From Rhinopomastus cyanomelas (taxonomy: Eukaryota; Chordata; Aves; Bucerotiformes; Rhinopomastidae): a DNA stretch of 64,000 nucleotides. The notes below the pieces were generated by a model that was given only the letters and a program-made list of their open reading frames with translations, ran no database searches and was not told the origin of the DNA. Position 1 is the stretch's first letter. Each line of letters opens with the position of its first letter. Positions 1 to 11,200 of this stretch are shown here, piece by piece. The DNA is taken from NCBI GenBank assembly GCA_013400115.1, contig VXBP01004612.1:124001-188000 (forward strand), given 5' to 3'. Both the position numbers and the translations under genes were made by a program.

Positions 1-300
1 TAAAATAATAATTTTGTCCTGTGACCTGCAAATGCCAGTCTTCTTTTCTAGCTACTTTCTGCTACTTATACAAAACTATTTCTTAATCTGACTCTTTTTA
101 ATGAAGTTTTACATATCTGAAAACAAAGGACTTATTCCTTGCTCATGCAACAGTCTTTTATTCTCCAGTAAGCAAGAGGGAAAGGTTAAGTTTTACATAC
201 TTGAAAACTAGCAAAATATTCCATTACACATGCAGCTGCTTCTTAGGGCATAAGCTGGTGGGACAGATTGAGAAGGAGCTTTAAAATTGATGGGGGAAGG
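1..300. other. AT-rich sequence, nothing recognised
   Basis: This stretch is AT-rich and has no convincing reading frame. Its last six bases (GGAAGG, 295-300) match the six bases after the LTR that follows, so they are read as one copy of a target-site duplication. Confidence 0.5.
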
Positions 301-664
301 TGTGGTAGCGGACACTACTCCAGGCCTAAGACATCATAGCTGAGAAATGCTGCTAGCTGATGGAGAAGAACCAGGTGCCATGGAGATGAGATAACCAAGA
401 AGACCAAAAGAGACAAGGATGGGGCACCTGGGTGCAGGAGAGGGGACGCTCTGCCTGCTTGCCAACCGGACCTGAGGAAGAAGCTATTGCAAAGCCACCT
501 AAAAGGTGTGATTGTCTCATGAGCACAATAGCACTACTTATTATAGCTTGTGAGATCACGTGTAGGGAAAGAGAAGTTGTATATAAGGGAAAGCTTAAGA
601 AGTAATAAACCATTTCTGCTTGATTAATATTGAATCATGTAGAGTCCACTGTATTTTTCCCTCA
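301..664 (+). repeat. Probable solo LTR of an endogenous retrovirus (ERVK-like)
   Basis: The segment starts TGTGGTAG and ends TTTCCCTCA, so it has the TG...CA ends of a long terminal repeat. It is flanked on both sides by GGAAGG (295-300 and 665-670), a 6-bp duplication of the size made by alpha- and betaretrovirus-type (ERVK) integrases. Inside, a TATA box (TATATAAG, 580-587) is followed closely by a polyadenylation signal (AATAAA, 604-609), the compact U3-R arrangement seen in avian LTRs. No primer-binding site or gag-like frame follows, so it is read as a solo LTR left after recombination. I do not recognise the family by name. The LTR boundaries are seen in the sequence, while the class is inferred from duplication length and layout. 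Confidence 0.55.
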
Positions 665-1055
665 GGAAGGGCGTGCCAACAGTGCTGCTGCAGATAAGCC
701 AAGGGTTGGTATGGCATCTCCTGAGAGGGACAATGGTAGTGGGAACATTTACACTTCTCGTGTGAGCATAGCGGGGCTCAGGAGTGCATCTGAAGTGCTC
801 ACACAACAGTGCACACACTATGAGAAACAAACAGGATCAACTGGAAGAGTTGGTTAGTTCTCAGAACTAATACTGCTATTAGAAAGACTTGATGGAATGA
901 GTCCTGTGACTGCAGTGCTGGGACGGAGGGCTGCAAACTGCTCAGGAGGGATAGGCAGCGCAGTCAAAGTGGAGGTGTCACGTTAAACTTAAGGGAGAGG
1001 TTTGTTTGTTCAGCTCTTGTAGGATGGAGAGCAAAAGAGATGTTGTACTGATGAC
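665..1055 (+). mobile_element. CR1 LINE fragment, start of ORF2 (endonuclease region)
   Basis: The plus strand follows the CR1 pattern from a CTCCTGAGAGGGA block (about 718) through a stretch resembling the start of the ORF2 endonuclease domain (AACAAACAGG... at 826) to a GGGAGAGGTTTG block near 1000. The frame is broken by substitutions and indels, with a stop early in the copy. The fragment has neither the reverse transcriptase nor the 3' tail. It begins directly at the LTR junction, so the LTR either inserted into this CR1 or marks its edge. The match is by recognition of the family and the exact ends are approximate. Confidence 0.65.
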
Positions 1056-2735
1056 TCAGCCGGGAGGTAAGCACTACTCAGTGCTTGCAAAGCCTGAATA
1101 TACTCCTGGGCTCTACACAGCTTTATTCTGCAAGCTTTTGATCAAACATTTTGTAAACAGATGTATGTTTTCTTAATATTTTCTCCATGGTAGCCACTCA
1201 GTTCCCCGAGGTCTCTGATTGCCTGCTTGGAGGTTGTGGACATCAGTCTTTCTCATATTTATAAAATGAGATAATATGTGACACTGTTACCAAGTGGGAG
1301 GGTGCTAATGGAATGACAACTAAACAGCATTCTAGAATATAGTATTTTTTATGGAATACCTTAGCTTTCCAAATTTTACTGTGAGCATCATTGTTAATCA
1401 TTAAGAAACTTGTACTTTAAGATGTTAATTTTCACTTTTCTCTTCACTAATTTTGTGCCTGAATTCACCCTCTACTGAGTCCATGTAGGATGTTGTTCAT
1501 TTGAAGCTGAGGCACAATGATGGTACAGATTCTCAATAATTATCACTCTCACTCTCTATATATATGTACTGTTCATTCTAATTGTGGGCAGCTGAGAATG
1601 CAGCTGCAAAATCATCGTATCAATGAGTATACTGTTAGGATTCATTACTGGCAAGGTCTTCTGATTTTTAGAATACAGTATTTTAAGCTCTCCATATTCC
1701 TTGTGTGTCTCCACAGATGTTTTGAACATTATTTTCCAGAACTAAATTTTACAGCCTCTGGACACAAGATTTTTATATTTAGGCATGGAAAAAATAATAA
1801 TTTTTGAATTAAGGAAATGCTTATAAGAAGATGTATACAAACATTTTAACAAGGCAGAAGCTTATAATTATGAACTAACAAGCAAAGAGTTTAAACTAAT
1901 CTATCATCTTCCTTGAAAATAGATAAATAGCCAGCAAAAGCAGAAAAGCAGCTTTAAGAAGTTATTAGGTTAGAAAGCTTTAAAAATAGTAAAAGGGTAG
2001 TGAATTGTTCAGACTGGAAGGCATGGTTCTGGACAAGGGGGAAAAAAAGACATATTACCTACCAAAGAGAAGGAAAGTAAAGTTGCTGCCAATCTTTAAT
2101 ATTTTGGATACTCTATTCTTGCAAAAGCCTTGGTAGCTTTCCATTGTGACTGTCTAAAACTACATTTTTTTTCTTGTATAAGTCATATTCTAAAAATAAT
2201 TTCTCTATGGTGACTTAACCACTTTGACTGAAAGTTTTTTCTTTAGAATTACAGTAAAAAAATCATAGCTCTTTCAGCTAAAAACACTTCTTTTGCCACT
2301 GTTACAACTATATAATATATGATGTCACTACATAGAAAGTCTGATGGGTTCAAGACTGCTCTAAAAGGGATGAAACAATGTTCTTTTCCTTTCAGCCTTA
2401 TTTTTGCTCCCAAGACAGTTTTGCTGTCATACAGTGTGTGTTGATCCAAATCTGCAATTCTCAAGTCTGTTGTCATTTTCTCTCTGTGTATTTTTATAGA
2501 AATTTAAGGTTTTATGTCTTAAAAATGATGCTGTTTTACTGTTTCCTTTGAAGCATATCCTGTCTTCCCAAGGCTCTTTTGTCAAGCTTAAAATCCACTG
2601 ATTTAAATGAGCAATTGTTTTATATTTTCATAATTTTCTATCATTAAAAATAGAGTGAGAAGTCACAGCAAAAATATCTTCATTAATAAAGATCATTCCA
2701 AACTGTAAAACTCATGAGATCAATTAGGCAGTGCT
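1056..2735. other. AT-rich intergenic sequence
   Basis: No gene or recognisable transposon was seen. Open frames are short and AT-driven, for example one at 1517-1807 without any domain. A short TA-rich run lies near 1556-1566. Confidence 0.5.
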
Positions 2736-2962
2736 TGTCAGGCCACTCCTGGACTACTGTGTTCACTTCTGGTCTGTAGTGAACTGACAGCAAGAAGGTC
2801 TAAAGGAGGACTGTGAAGGGGATTGAAGGACTGGAGAACCTGTCTTGTAAGAAAGGCTGACAGACTTATTCTCTCTCTGAAGAGGAGAAGGCAAACAGGC
2901 TCAGAGAGATCTTACCACAGTGTTCCAGCATCTAAAGTATGGCTACAGGGAAGATGCCTTAG
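2736..2962 (+). mobile_element. Old, diverged CR1 LINE fragment
   Basis: The plus strand preserves the order of CR1 ORF2 C-terminal landmarks: a GGCCACTCCTGGACTACTGT block (2741), then a block resembling GGAGGACCTGTCTTATGAGGAAAGGCTGA (about 2829-2860), then AAGAGGAGAAGGC and GGCTCAGAGAG. Divergence is much higher than in the CR1 copies at 17.5 kb and 33 kb, so this is an older insertion. It has no 3' tail and no open frame. Confidence 0.6.
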
Positions 2963-5099
2963 TTTAAAAATAAGTCTAAGTCTTAGGCGCCTTCGTCGTA
3001 CTAAGTGTAAAGACTATTTCCAGTCTTCAATGGAGATAGTATTTTCGAACCGTATGTTGAAATTTTACAAGCGTATTTTTATTTGAAAAGTGGTTGCTTG
3101 ACATAATTATTTCATTACTCTATAGGCATTTTGATGGAAGGAATAGCAGCCTCTAACTCAGTTTGTCTAGTGCTCTCCATAATAAAGAAAAATGGTTGTA
3201 AATTTAACAGCACTAATTCCATCATGATTAGCTGCAAATTTTGGAAGGTTGGCAGGCAAGGGTCTTTGGTTTAGAGAGTGCCTTTTACTGCTGTTATAAA
3301 CATTTGGGTAGCATTGGCAGAACTACAAACTGTCAGGAATCGTAATTTTTTCCATGCACTGTATATTGTGCAGATCAAGGTTTTTCACTTCCTGCCAAAA
3401 CCCTTGACATCTGATAGCATCGCATCCATAATCAGAAAGGTATTCTGAGTCTCCATTCCGTACAGAATTCAAATCTGGATGGAGTGTTGACAAAAATTAA
3501 TCTTGTCCTCTTTAGAAAGTCCTTGGGGAATAGGAACAGATCAAGTAAGACATTCAGTCTGTACCTTACTGTATGTCTTCAGTATGGGCAGTGCTCTTTA
3601 TTCTCCCTAATAATAAAAATGTCTCTTCACAAAGAGTGTGCACAAGCTTGAGTGAGAAGATACCTAGGATGGGTACGCAAGCCACAGTTACAAAAGGAGA
3701 ACTGCTTAAAGACTTGCCAGGTATAAACAGCCCTTTAAAAAGTGGGAAAAAAAGTAAATCTGGCACACCTGGGAAACCTCTTTGTGGATGTAGTAGCTCA
3801 TCACTGCAGGACTCCATCAGAACATCTAACGATTTAATCTCCCATTTCATACTAATGGCATCAGAATCGTTTGCAGATTTTGTAGCACTAATATTTATTC
3901 CTCTAATCCTAAGATGCTAAGTTTCCTGATACGAAAAAAATCAGAAAAAATATTAGATACAGCAGGCTATTATAAGTCACTGTAATGCTTAGACAAATCT
4001 GAGCTACACCAGTCAGCACAAGCATCACAGCAAACAATTTCTATGTGGGAGCATTACAACATTCGGTCGATCAAATTGCAGTAACAATGACATGAATACA
4101 GAGTGGATTTCCTGAATTACAGGATTTGGTTTTCATGATCATTGTGAAGGTGTGAAGGAACTGTAGAACTGTTGTGGCAGTAGTGACCACACTGGGATAT
4201 TTAATGCGTAGGGTCCCTATAAAGGAACTGAAGCTGGCTGGCAATGAAGTTCTGCAGATTAACTGGTGTGAGCACAGCAGCTACATCACTTGTAGGCAGA
4301 TCCCAGTGCCCATTTTCAGTGGGACTGTAGCCAGTTTTCTGTCTGAGAAGAGTACAAAATCCTCCAGAGAAACACATGTACCTAACAAATCCTCTCAAGG
4401 GTCCATGAAAAGTTAAGCAACTATTAATATTGGGACTGCGACAGCAAGGTAATCTAGTCTAGCTGCTAGTTACTAGCACAACATTGTGAAATAATATGAC
4501 CTATTATCTCTACCATAAATGCAGTAAATGTAGTTCTGGGAGACAGGAGTATTAAAAAGATGTCCAAGATAGATTCAAATGTTAAATGAATTTGCAGCAT
4601 TTTGGATCCCAGGAGCAGCAAGTACGTTAAAGAGCAGCAAAAGTTCACAAAACATTACATGAAATGTAAACATTTTGTCACAGATCATTGATAGAATATT
4701 GGTATTGAATGTATGGACCATTGTTCATATCTAAATCAAGAGGCTGTTTTCAAACCAAAGTAATTTAAACTAGTCTAAACCCTTACTTAAGCAGGTTCAT
4801 CATTGTGTTAGAAAAGCTGCATGTTTTTAGAAGGTGATGAATGAGCTAAAGTCAGTTTGTGTTGACTGTTCTGAAAACTCTTAACTCCTGGCCACAAACT
4901 TGCTAGTTGAGAAATCTTTTCCTGCTCCTACCGATTAAGTTCGTTACCTGTACAGTGACTTCCAAAAAGGTACAGCTTGTCTTCTCCACAGGTGCTTTAT
5001 TGTCTGGTATATTTCTCTGGAATGACTCATTTAATATCACCAAATAATTTTCACTTCTATTTAATTAAAAATCCATAAAAACATTGACATCCATAAATC
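2963..5099. other. Intergenic sequence, one open frame of uncertain status
   Basis: No recognised gene or repeat was seen. A plus-strand frame is open from 3549 to its stop at 3919 and has a varied, Ser/Lys/Gly-containing translation. Frames of this length are expected by chance in 64 kb, and no domain or strong splice acceptor supports it, so it is not called as a gene. Confidence 0.4.
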
Positions 5100-5316
5100 C
5101 ATGAACCCCAACGGGATCCACCTGTGAGTGGGTTGGCAGATGTTATTGCCAGGCCACTTTCCATCATCTTTGAAAAGTTGTAGAGGCCAGGAGAGGTGCC
5201 TGAGGATTGGAGGAGGGCCACTGTCACTCCAGTCTTCAAGAATGGCAAGATGGATGACCCAGAGAACTACAGGCTGGTTAGCCTCACCTCTGTCCCTGGG
5301 AAGATGATGGAACTTA
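5100..5316 (+). mobile_element. CR1 LINE fragment, N-terminal reverse transcriptase region
   Basis: Codons in the frame of 5196-5320 read PEDWRRATVTPVFK, then a DPENYR block and PGKMME. This is the conserved start of the CR1-type reverse transcriptase, just upstream of the palm. The fragment is truncated at both ends, lacking the catalytic ADD box and the 3' tail, so it is a dead internal piece. Truncation at the 3' end is unusual for CR1 and implies a later deletion or rearrangement. Confidence 0.75.
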
Positions 5317-7760
5317 AAAACCATTCCAAATTTCCACAGACATTTTTAGAGATTTGCTCTTCATCCACTGCCATCTTCTCAGAGAATTATAAAAGACACT
5401 ACAATTAGGTTTGTTTTCCAGAAATTTTACTTTAAAAGCCATCAATCTCTCTTTACTGATAGTGTGTCAGCACAGACTTGTAGCAGTTTTGATAACTAAG
5501 ATACAGCCAGACAAATTACACCTTCTAATCGAATTCATGGCATTTGTCCTCACACTTTTTGATTTATGGGGCTTGCAGGATGTTTGTATTTGTATTTTTA
5601 AAACACTCTTAAAATACAGAAACTAATCCACTGAGGAAAACAAGTAAGTTATATTATCCTTCTGCATCTACAGACATAATTCTCTCCACATTAATCAAGG
5701 TTCAATTACAGCAGTGAAAATTTTTCATTCAACACATAAGATAGTGCATATTTAGATAAATCTTATAAGTTGGAAATGTATTGATATTCAGCATTTATCA
5801 TAACTTGGCTGAAGTTATCTCATTTACTAATATTCAACATTCAGGTGATTGTATTCTAGATCTTCTTTTGTTGCTTCAGCTTCAAGAGCTATTATTTTTG
5901 CCTTTAGTGTCAAAGTTAAACAGACGTTTGATCGACTGTCTCTGGTTTTGACTGAATCTAAAAAAAATAAGAGACCCAGGGACCCCTAGAGCACTGAAGT
6001 CTGAACTTCCCAGACAAAAGAAGAGGATGTGTTATTTCTCTCTAAAACATAAGGCCTACTTACTTCAGTGAACTCTTTTCAAAGCTAGTTTCTGAAATGC
6101 AATTTAAGGAGAAGTATAAATTATTCTCTCTTTTGACATTCTCAAAAGGTTAAATTGGAAAAGAAACTGCACCTGTGTCTGAGATTCTGGTAAATGGAGG
6201 GGGAAGACAGAAGGTGAAATTGAAATGGGGCTTTTAGTCAATACAGGTTTTAGGTTTTGTAGTGATTTCACTACGAAAATGTTATGTGTTTGGAAACACT
6301 GCTTTGTTTAAGTCTGGATTGCAGAGATGGAAAGATGAAGTCATGTGGTGTTTGTAAAGTGACAGTGGACACAGGACAAAGTCACACAGAATTGTACATG
6401 AACCAATTTTAAGACAAAGAGTAGAGTAACATTTCAGAGTTACGTTGGCAAGTTCAGTAAAATTGGAAGAGGAGGTGGCCCAGATCTTATAAGTCACGTT
6501 CTTTTATAGTCCTCAGTACTTATGATGTTTGCATATCTGACTCTAATTTCACGCCACCCACTCCCTGGCTTCACAGAAAATACAGTTCCTAAGAATAAAT
6601 TTGAAGCCTTAATACTGTTGTGAATCTGGTTCTGTACTTCTGTATATATTCAAATTTCTGTAAAATCAATACTGTCAGCCTTGGTTTTATCTCATTTCAA
6701 TAAGGTACGGCGAATGTGAGTCCCTGTTGTGGAATGGCAATGATCTGGTGAAGAGACTTCTCAGAGATTAAAGACTAGCAGTAGTGTTTCCAAACAACCT
6801 TACTAGTAAATTGGAATATAGCTCAGGAGAAGAGACATGAATGTAGAAATAAGAATTTTTAAGTCGTGCAGGGAAAACAAGTGATAAATGGGCTATTGTA
6901 ATAGAAATAGCGAGCAGTTGCCTTCAAAAAAAGTCAAATCAACTAGTGCTAATTTAGTAATTTTTTCTTGCATCTCAGTAGAGCATAGGAGTCACTTTCT
7001 GCATTTCTTACTCAAATCCAGCATTGCCACTGACAGATTGTCCCGGCACATATTTATTTAGTCACTTTTCTGGGCTTAATTTTGCTCAACAAGATTATTC
7101 ATAGAAGCCAGAAAGATTACCTTTGTGTGAGCCATTCACTAATCAACAGAAACATAATTACTCTTTCTCTGTCAGCATTTAATTAAAAATAAAGTCCTGA
7201 ATTGTTTGCATTGGTATTTCTGCTTTTGTTTTCAAACACGTCATAGAGTTTTTATGGCTTATGCCTTTTGGTTTTAATGCATTGAATCTCAAGTGATATA
7301 TATCTGATATTTGAAATAAGGAAAATAATCTTAATTTGCATTTATGATTCCAGAATTTATTTTATTCTTTGCCATCACCAGGTAAAATATCTGTGTATTT
7401 ACTATGACAAGTAAGTACATACTCAGCTGATATTTTAGTAAGCTTCTTATTTTGTCACTTCATCGCATCTGTATATAAATCAGCAGTGCTAAGTTTAGAG
7501 TCAAGATTTTATTTTAGTGCTCTCATGATTTATAAGAAGTTAATTCATTTGGTAAACTGCCTCATTTGTATACACACTGGATAGTTCCTAAGGCAATCAA
7601 ATTGCAGATCAGTTGCTCTAGGTTTCATCTGTGTTGGATTCACTGAAGCTTTAACTATCTACCCTAATTATTTAAAGACCCCTTGTGGATACTTCTGACC
7701 TTGATTACGATAGACACAGGCAGAATTATAAGTATAGACAAACCAAACATATATTTAGAA
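5317..7760. other. AT-rich intergenic sequence
   Basis: No gene, RNA or repeat family was recognised. Open frames are at most about 70 codons and show no domain. Confidence 0.45.
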
Positions 7761-7970
7761 TTATAGAATTAGAATTATAGAATCATTTAGATTGGGAAAG
7801 ACCTTCAAGATCATTGAGTCCAACCATTAAAACAGCTATCACAAGGCCAACCATCACAAAACTAAACCATGTGCCTAAGCTCCAGATCACCCCAACTTTT
7901 AAACACACCGGCCCTGGGCAGCCTGTTCCAAGGTCTGATGACCTTTCAATTAGATTTTTCCTAATGTCTT
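7761..7970 (-). mobile_element. CR1 LINE 3' end, minus strand
   Basis: Read on the plus strand, this is the reverse complement of a CR1 3' end: AGAATCATTTAGATTGGGAAAGACC, then CCAAC blocks and a CCCTGGGCAGCCTGTTCCAA block at 7914. An AGAATTATAGAAT-like tail repeat precedes it (about 7757-7785). It is 5' truncated near a TC-rich repeat at 8001. Confidence 0.8.
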
Positions 7971-8000
7971 ACTTCCCCTGGCACAACTTTGAGGTCATTT

Positions 8001-8032
8001 TCTCTCCCTCTCTCTCTCTCTCTCTCTCGCTC
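8001..8032. repeat. (TC)n microsatellite
   Basis: A nearly pure TC dinucleotide run. A GA-rich stretch at about 8050-8075 (AGAGAGAGGCAGAGAGACTGAGAG) is roughly complementary to it, so the two can pair as an imperfect hairpin. Confidence 0.9.
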
Positions 8033-8147
8033 TTAGTTTTCCAAGAGCTCTTAGAGAGAGGCAGAGAGACTGAGAGTAAATTCTGAAATGTGAGTTTGCA
8101 CAATATGAAACCTGAGGACAGGCTTCTTTAGCCTATATATACCCAGG

Positions 8148-8210
8148 AGGAGCTTTTAAACCCCTTCCCTGGGCAGTGTGTTCCAAGGCCTGATGACCCT
8201 TTCATGTAAA
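8148..8210 (-). mobile_element. Short CR1 fragment, minus strand
   Basis: CTTTTAAACCCCTTCCCTGGGCAGTGTGTTCCAAGGCCTGATGACC repeats the motif order seen at 7895-7945 in the neighbouring CR1. It is either the rest of the same element displaced by inserted sequence, a small duplication, or an independent CR1 copy. Confidence 0.55.
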
Positions 8211-11200
8211 TAGGGCTTTGTTGGCTGAAAGAGCTGCTGGGTGGATGACTGGCACTGGTTTATGACACTTTGAAACTTCTTTAAGTTCAGCAATAAGGAC
8301 AGATTTAGAAATAAGAACTGAGAAAGGGTTTAACTTGACCTCCTGTTTCACTGATCCTGATGGGGGGGAAACCTGGAAGAAGTTAATGACTGTATTCAAG
8401 TAATAGATCTCCAAACCCTATCTAGGGAAGAACTGTAGAATCCCCTTGGCCAAGTGAGGTAAGTATGTTTATTGATGGATCTTCAAGAGTAGTACGATGT
8501 ATAAGATAAGACCAAGAAATATGTGTCAGTCAAATTACAGAAAAATTGAAAGTGGAAAAGCTCAACTGGAAATTTAATCCTTCACTTTTTTTCCTCAGTG
8601 TAGGCTTGAATACACAAAGTGAAGGTTTTCCCCTTGTTTACTGATTGTACTGCCCGAAAGTTTATTAATTCCTTTCACATTTTTCATCTTACTACTCATA
8701 GGACAGTGATGTAGGTGGTAAATTAGAAACATTCAAAGCTGACAAAGTTGAATCAGCTTAAGAAATATTAAACAAAGATGCATCAGCAAACTTCAAGTTA
8801 CTCTTGAACATTATGGCTACAGGACTGCCCGGGTACTTCTCAAAGAACTTACTAGGAGAAAGGTCAATTCTGAGGGCCTACCCTAAGTTTCCAACTAGCA
8901 GTACTCAGAAGTACTCTCAGAAAGCAGGTGCAAAGCAGACTAATCTGAGCGAGCTATTTCTCCAACAGTGCTTGAAATCCTGCTGTTACCACAGTCTGTC
9001 ACAGTTCTGCATTCAGGAGTCAGCTTAAACAGTCAGTTTAAAAATAACTAAGGTGAATTCTGCAAGCAGAGATGTGGGGAAAGTGGATGCCACTACTCTA
9101 GGTAAGTTTTATAAGAACTTCCTGCTGAAGTTCTGACTGAGATTCCATCAAGCTGCTGACATGACCTCTTTCGAGGCCTCTCTCCTCTCCTCTGGAGGAG
9201 ACTTCCCACCTAATTCACAGTCAGTCAGTTTTACTGATTTGCTCAGCAGACAGGGCATCATCAAAGTTTACTCACATCTCTTGCTCCAGCATCCAGAATT
9301 GTTTATCATGGAAGCTCCTTACGAGTAGAATCAGAAACTTGGAGGAAATCCTGACTGAAAGAAAGTCCCCATTTAGGAACCTCTGTCATAGCCTACTGTT
9401 CCATCAAATATAAGTTCATATTTGTTGCAATTGTTCTTCAAGTGCAAGAAATTGAGGGAGATTTTATTTATCTGGATAAATGTGCCTGTAATAATATGTT
9501 TCCCTTTGCAAACAACAAGAAAGCATAAAGCCCTTTCAGCATCTTTCACAGGACTTGCTTTTGAGCAACTCTGGTAGGAACCACTTATTTGCATAAAATC
9601 TCTCCCAGCGCCGGGTTCAGGATTATCTCATTCCAGTGGTCAAACCAAGAGTGTGTTCCACCAGTCAGACTGTTTTCTCTTAACGTTGGCTGATCTTATT
9701 TAAGGAATCTGAGGTAGGCTTATTTCAGAGTGTTCCTCTGAGAGAGTTTGGGGATTTGTTTGCCCTCAGAATATACACAGGCTCACTTGTGCTACAGCTG
9801 GTTGCACATTGTACGTTGAAAGGAAATTTAAATTTTTATTAGAGTGGCATTTGCAGCTCTGATCTTCTGAGGCGATATAACGGATACTGTGGCCTGCTTA
9901 TAGCCTGCTGTGGGGACCTGCATTTCCTCTGCAGGTGAAGTCAAAATGAATTTTAGGATCTGTTGGTTTTTACCTTCCACACAATTTTTGGAATTTTTGT
10001 AGTTGCACCAGAATGTCATCGTTTTTGGGGTGAACTTTTTCCTCCTTGTTTTCTGTACAGCTGCATCCCTAGTCCACAGGCTGGTCTGTCTATCTAAGCC
10101 TGAAATAGCTGCTTCAACATGTGTGTTGTGAATTCACTCATGTCAAGGGGTCACCAATATCAAACACCACTTCTCTGATTTGAGAGAATGCTGGGCATGT
10201 GGCCATCTACACCTGAACATGAAGGAGCTAAAGGGGAGAGTCTTTCCTGTTACAGCCAAGGGGAGAAGGATCAGCTCATTCTCTTGAGAAGGGTACAGCT
10301 TTCATATCTTCCTTTCTTGGCAGGACACAGATATACTCTGTCAATGTAAAACTCTTTTCAGAAAGTAATGTTCTGGCTTTTTTCAGTTTGAGAAATTTGA
10401 TTTTTTGCAGCAATTCTTAGGGTGACAGCAGTTCTTAGGGTGCATGAAAGTCCAGTTCCTTTAACATGGTTACACAAAATCACATTGAAATTCCATACAA
10501 CTCTTTCCATTTTAGTGTCTCTAAGATTTAGTAGAACATGTTTCTTTTACAAGATTACACTTTTTTTTAGAATAGTTGAACTTTGAGCTCAGTTCTCATA
10601 ATAACATAGGAGAAATTTTAGCAGATAAACTATTAACACAAATGGGATTAACCCCCTAAGGGCAAGAGAAAAAAAATGAAAGCTTTCAGAAAATACCTTC
10701 TGTCTTTATAATGTTAACTAAAGTTGTATTATACACTATTAATTAAAGGAGAAAAGAAGCACTAACATCACCAATTAGTTTAAAAATAATATTAATTTGA
10801 GGAAAATACCTGTAGTTCACTTTCCTTTAACTAAACATTTCAATCAAGATTCTCCCAGGTCAGGGGTCCACGATCCCCTTCGTATGCTGTGGTCACTGTA
10901 GGAATCACAAAGTCACATTCAAGGAGACTGCTTTAAGGGCAGGTATGTGCCATGTCTCTCTTGCTGGAAAGGAGTGATGTCCTGCACTGTGTTCACAACA
11001 GTCTAACTCATTCAATTTTTCTTTTATTTTTTTTGGGTTATTGGAACTTTTGAAGCCTAGAGTATCACAGTATCACAGTATCGAGTAGAACCTCTTTGGG
11101 ACAGGTCTTGCATGCTGCTTTGTGTTTGCACCACACCTAGTGTACTGTGGATTCAGCCACGATACAAACAGCCTTTGAAACCTGCCCCAGACACATAGGC

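Noticed and set aside
11060..11090. TATCACAG tandem resembling a CR1 or ERV tail
   Set aside because: The sequence on either side has no further repeat landmarks, so only a short tandem can be claimed.
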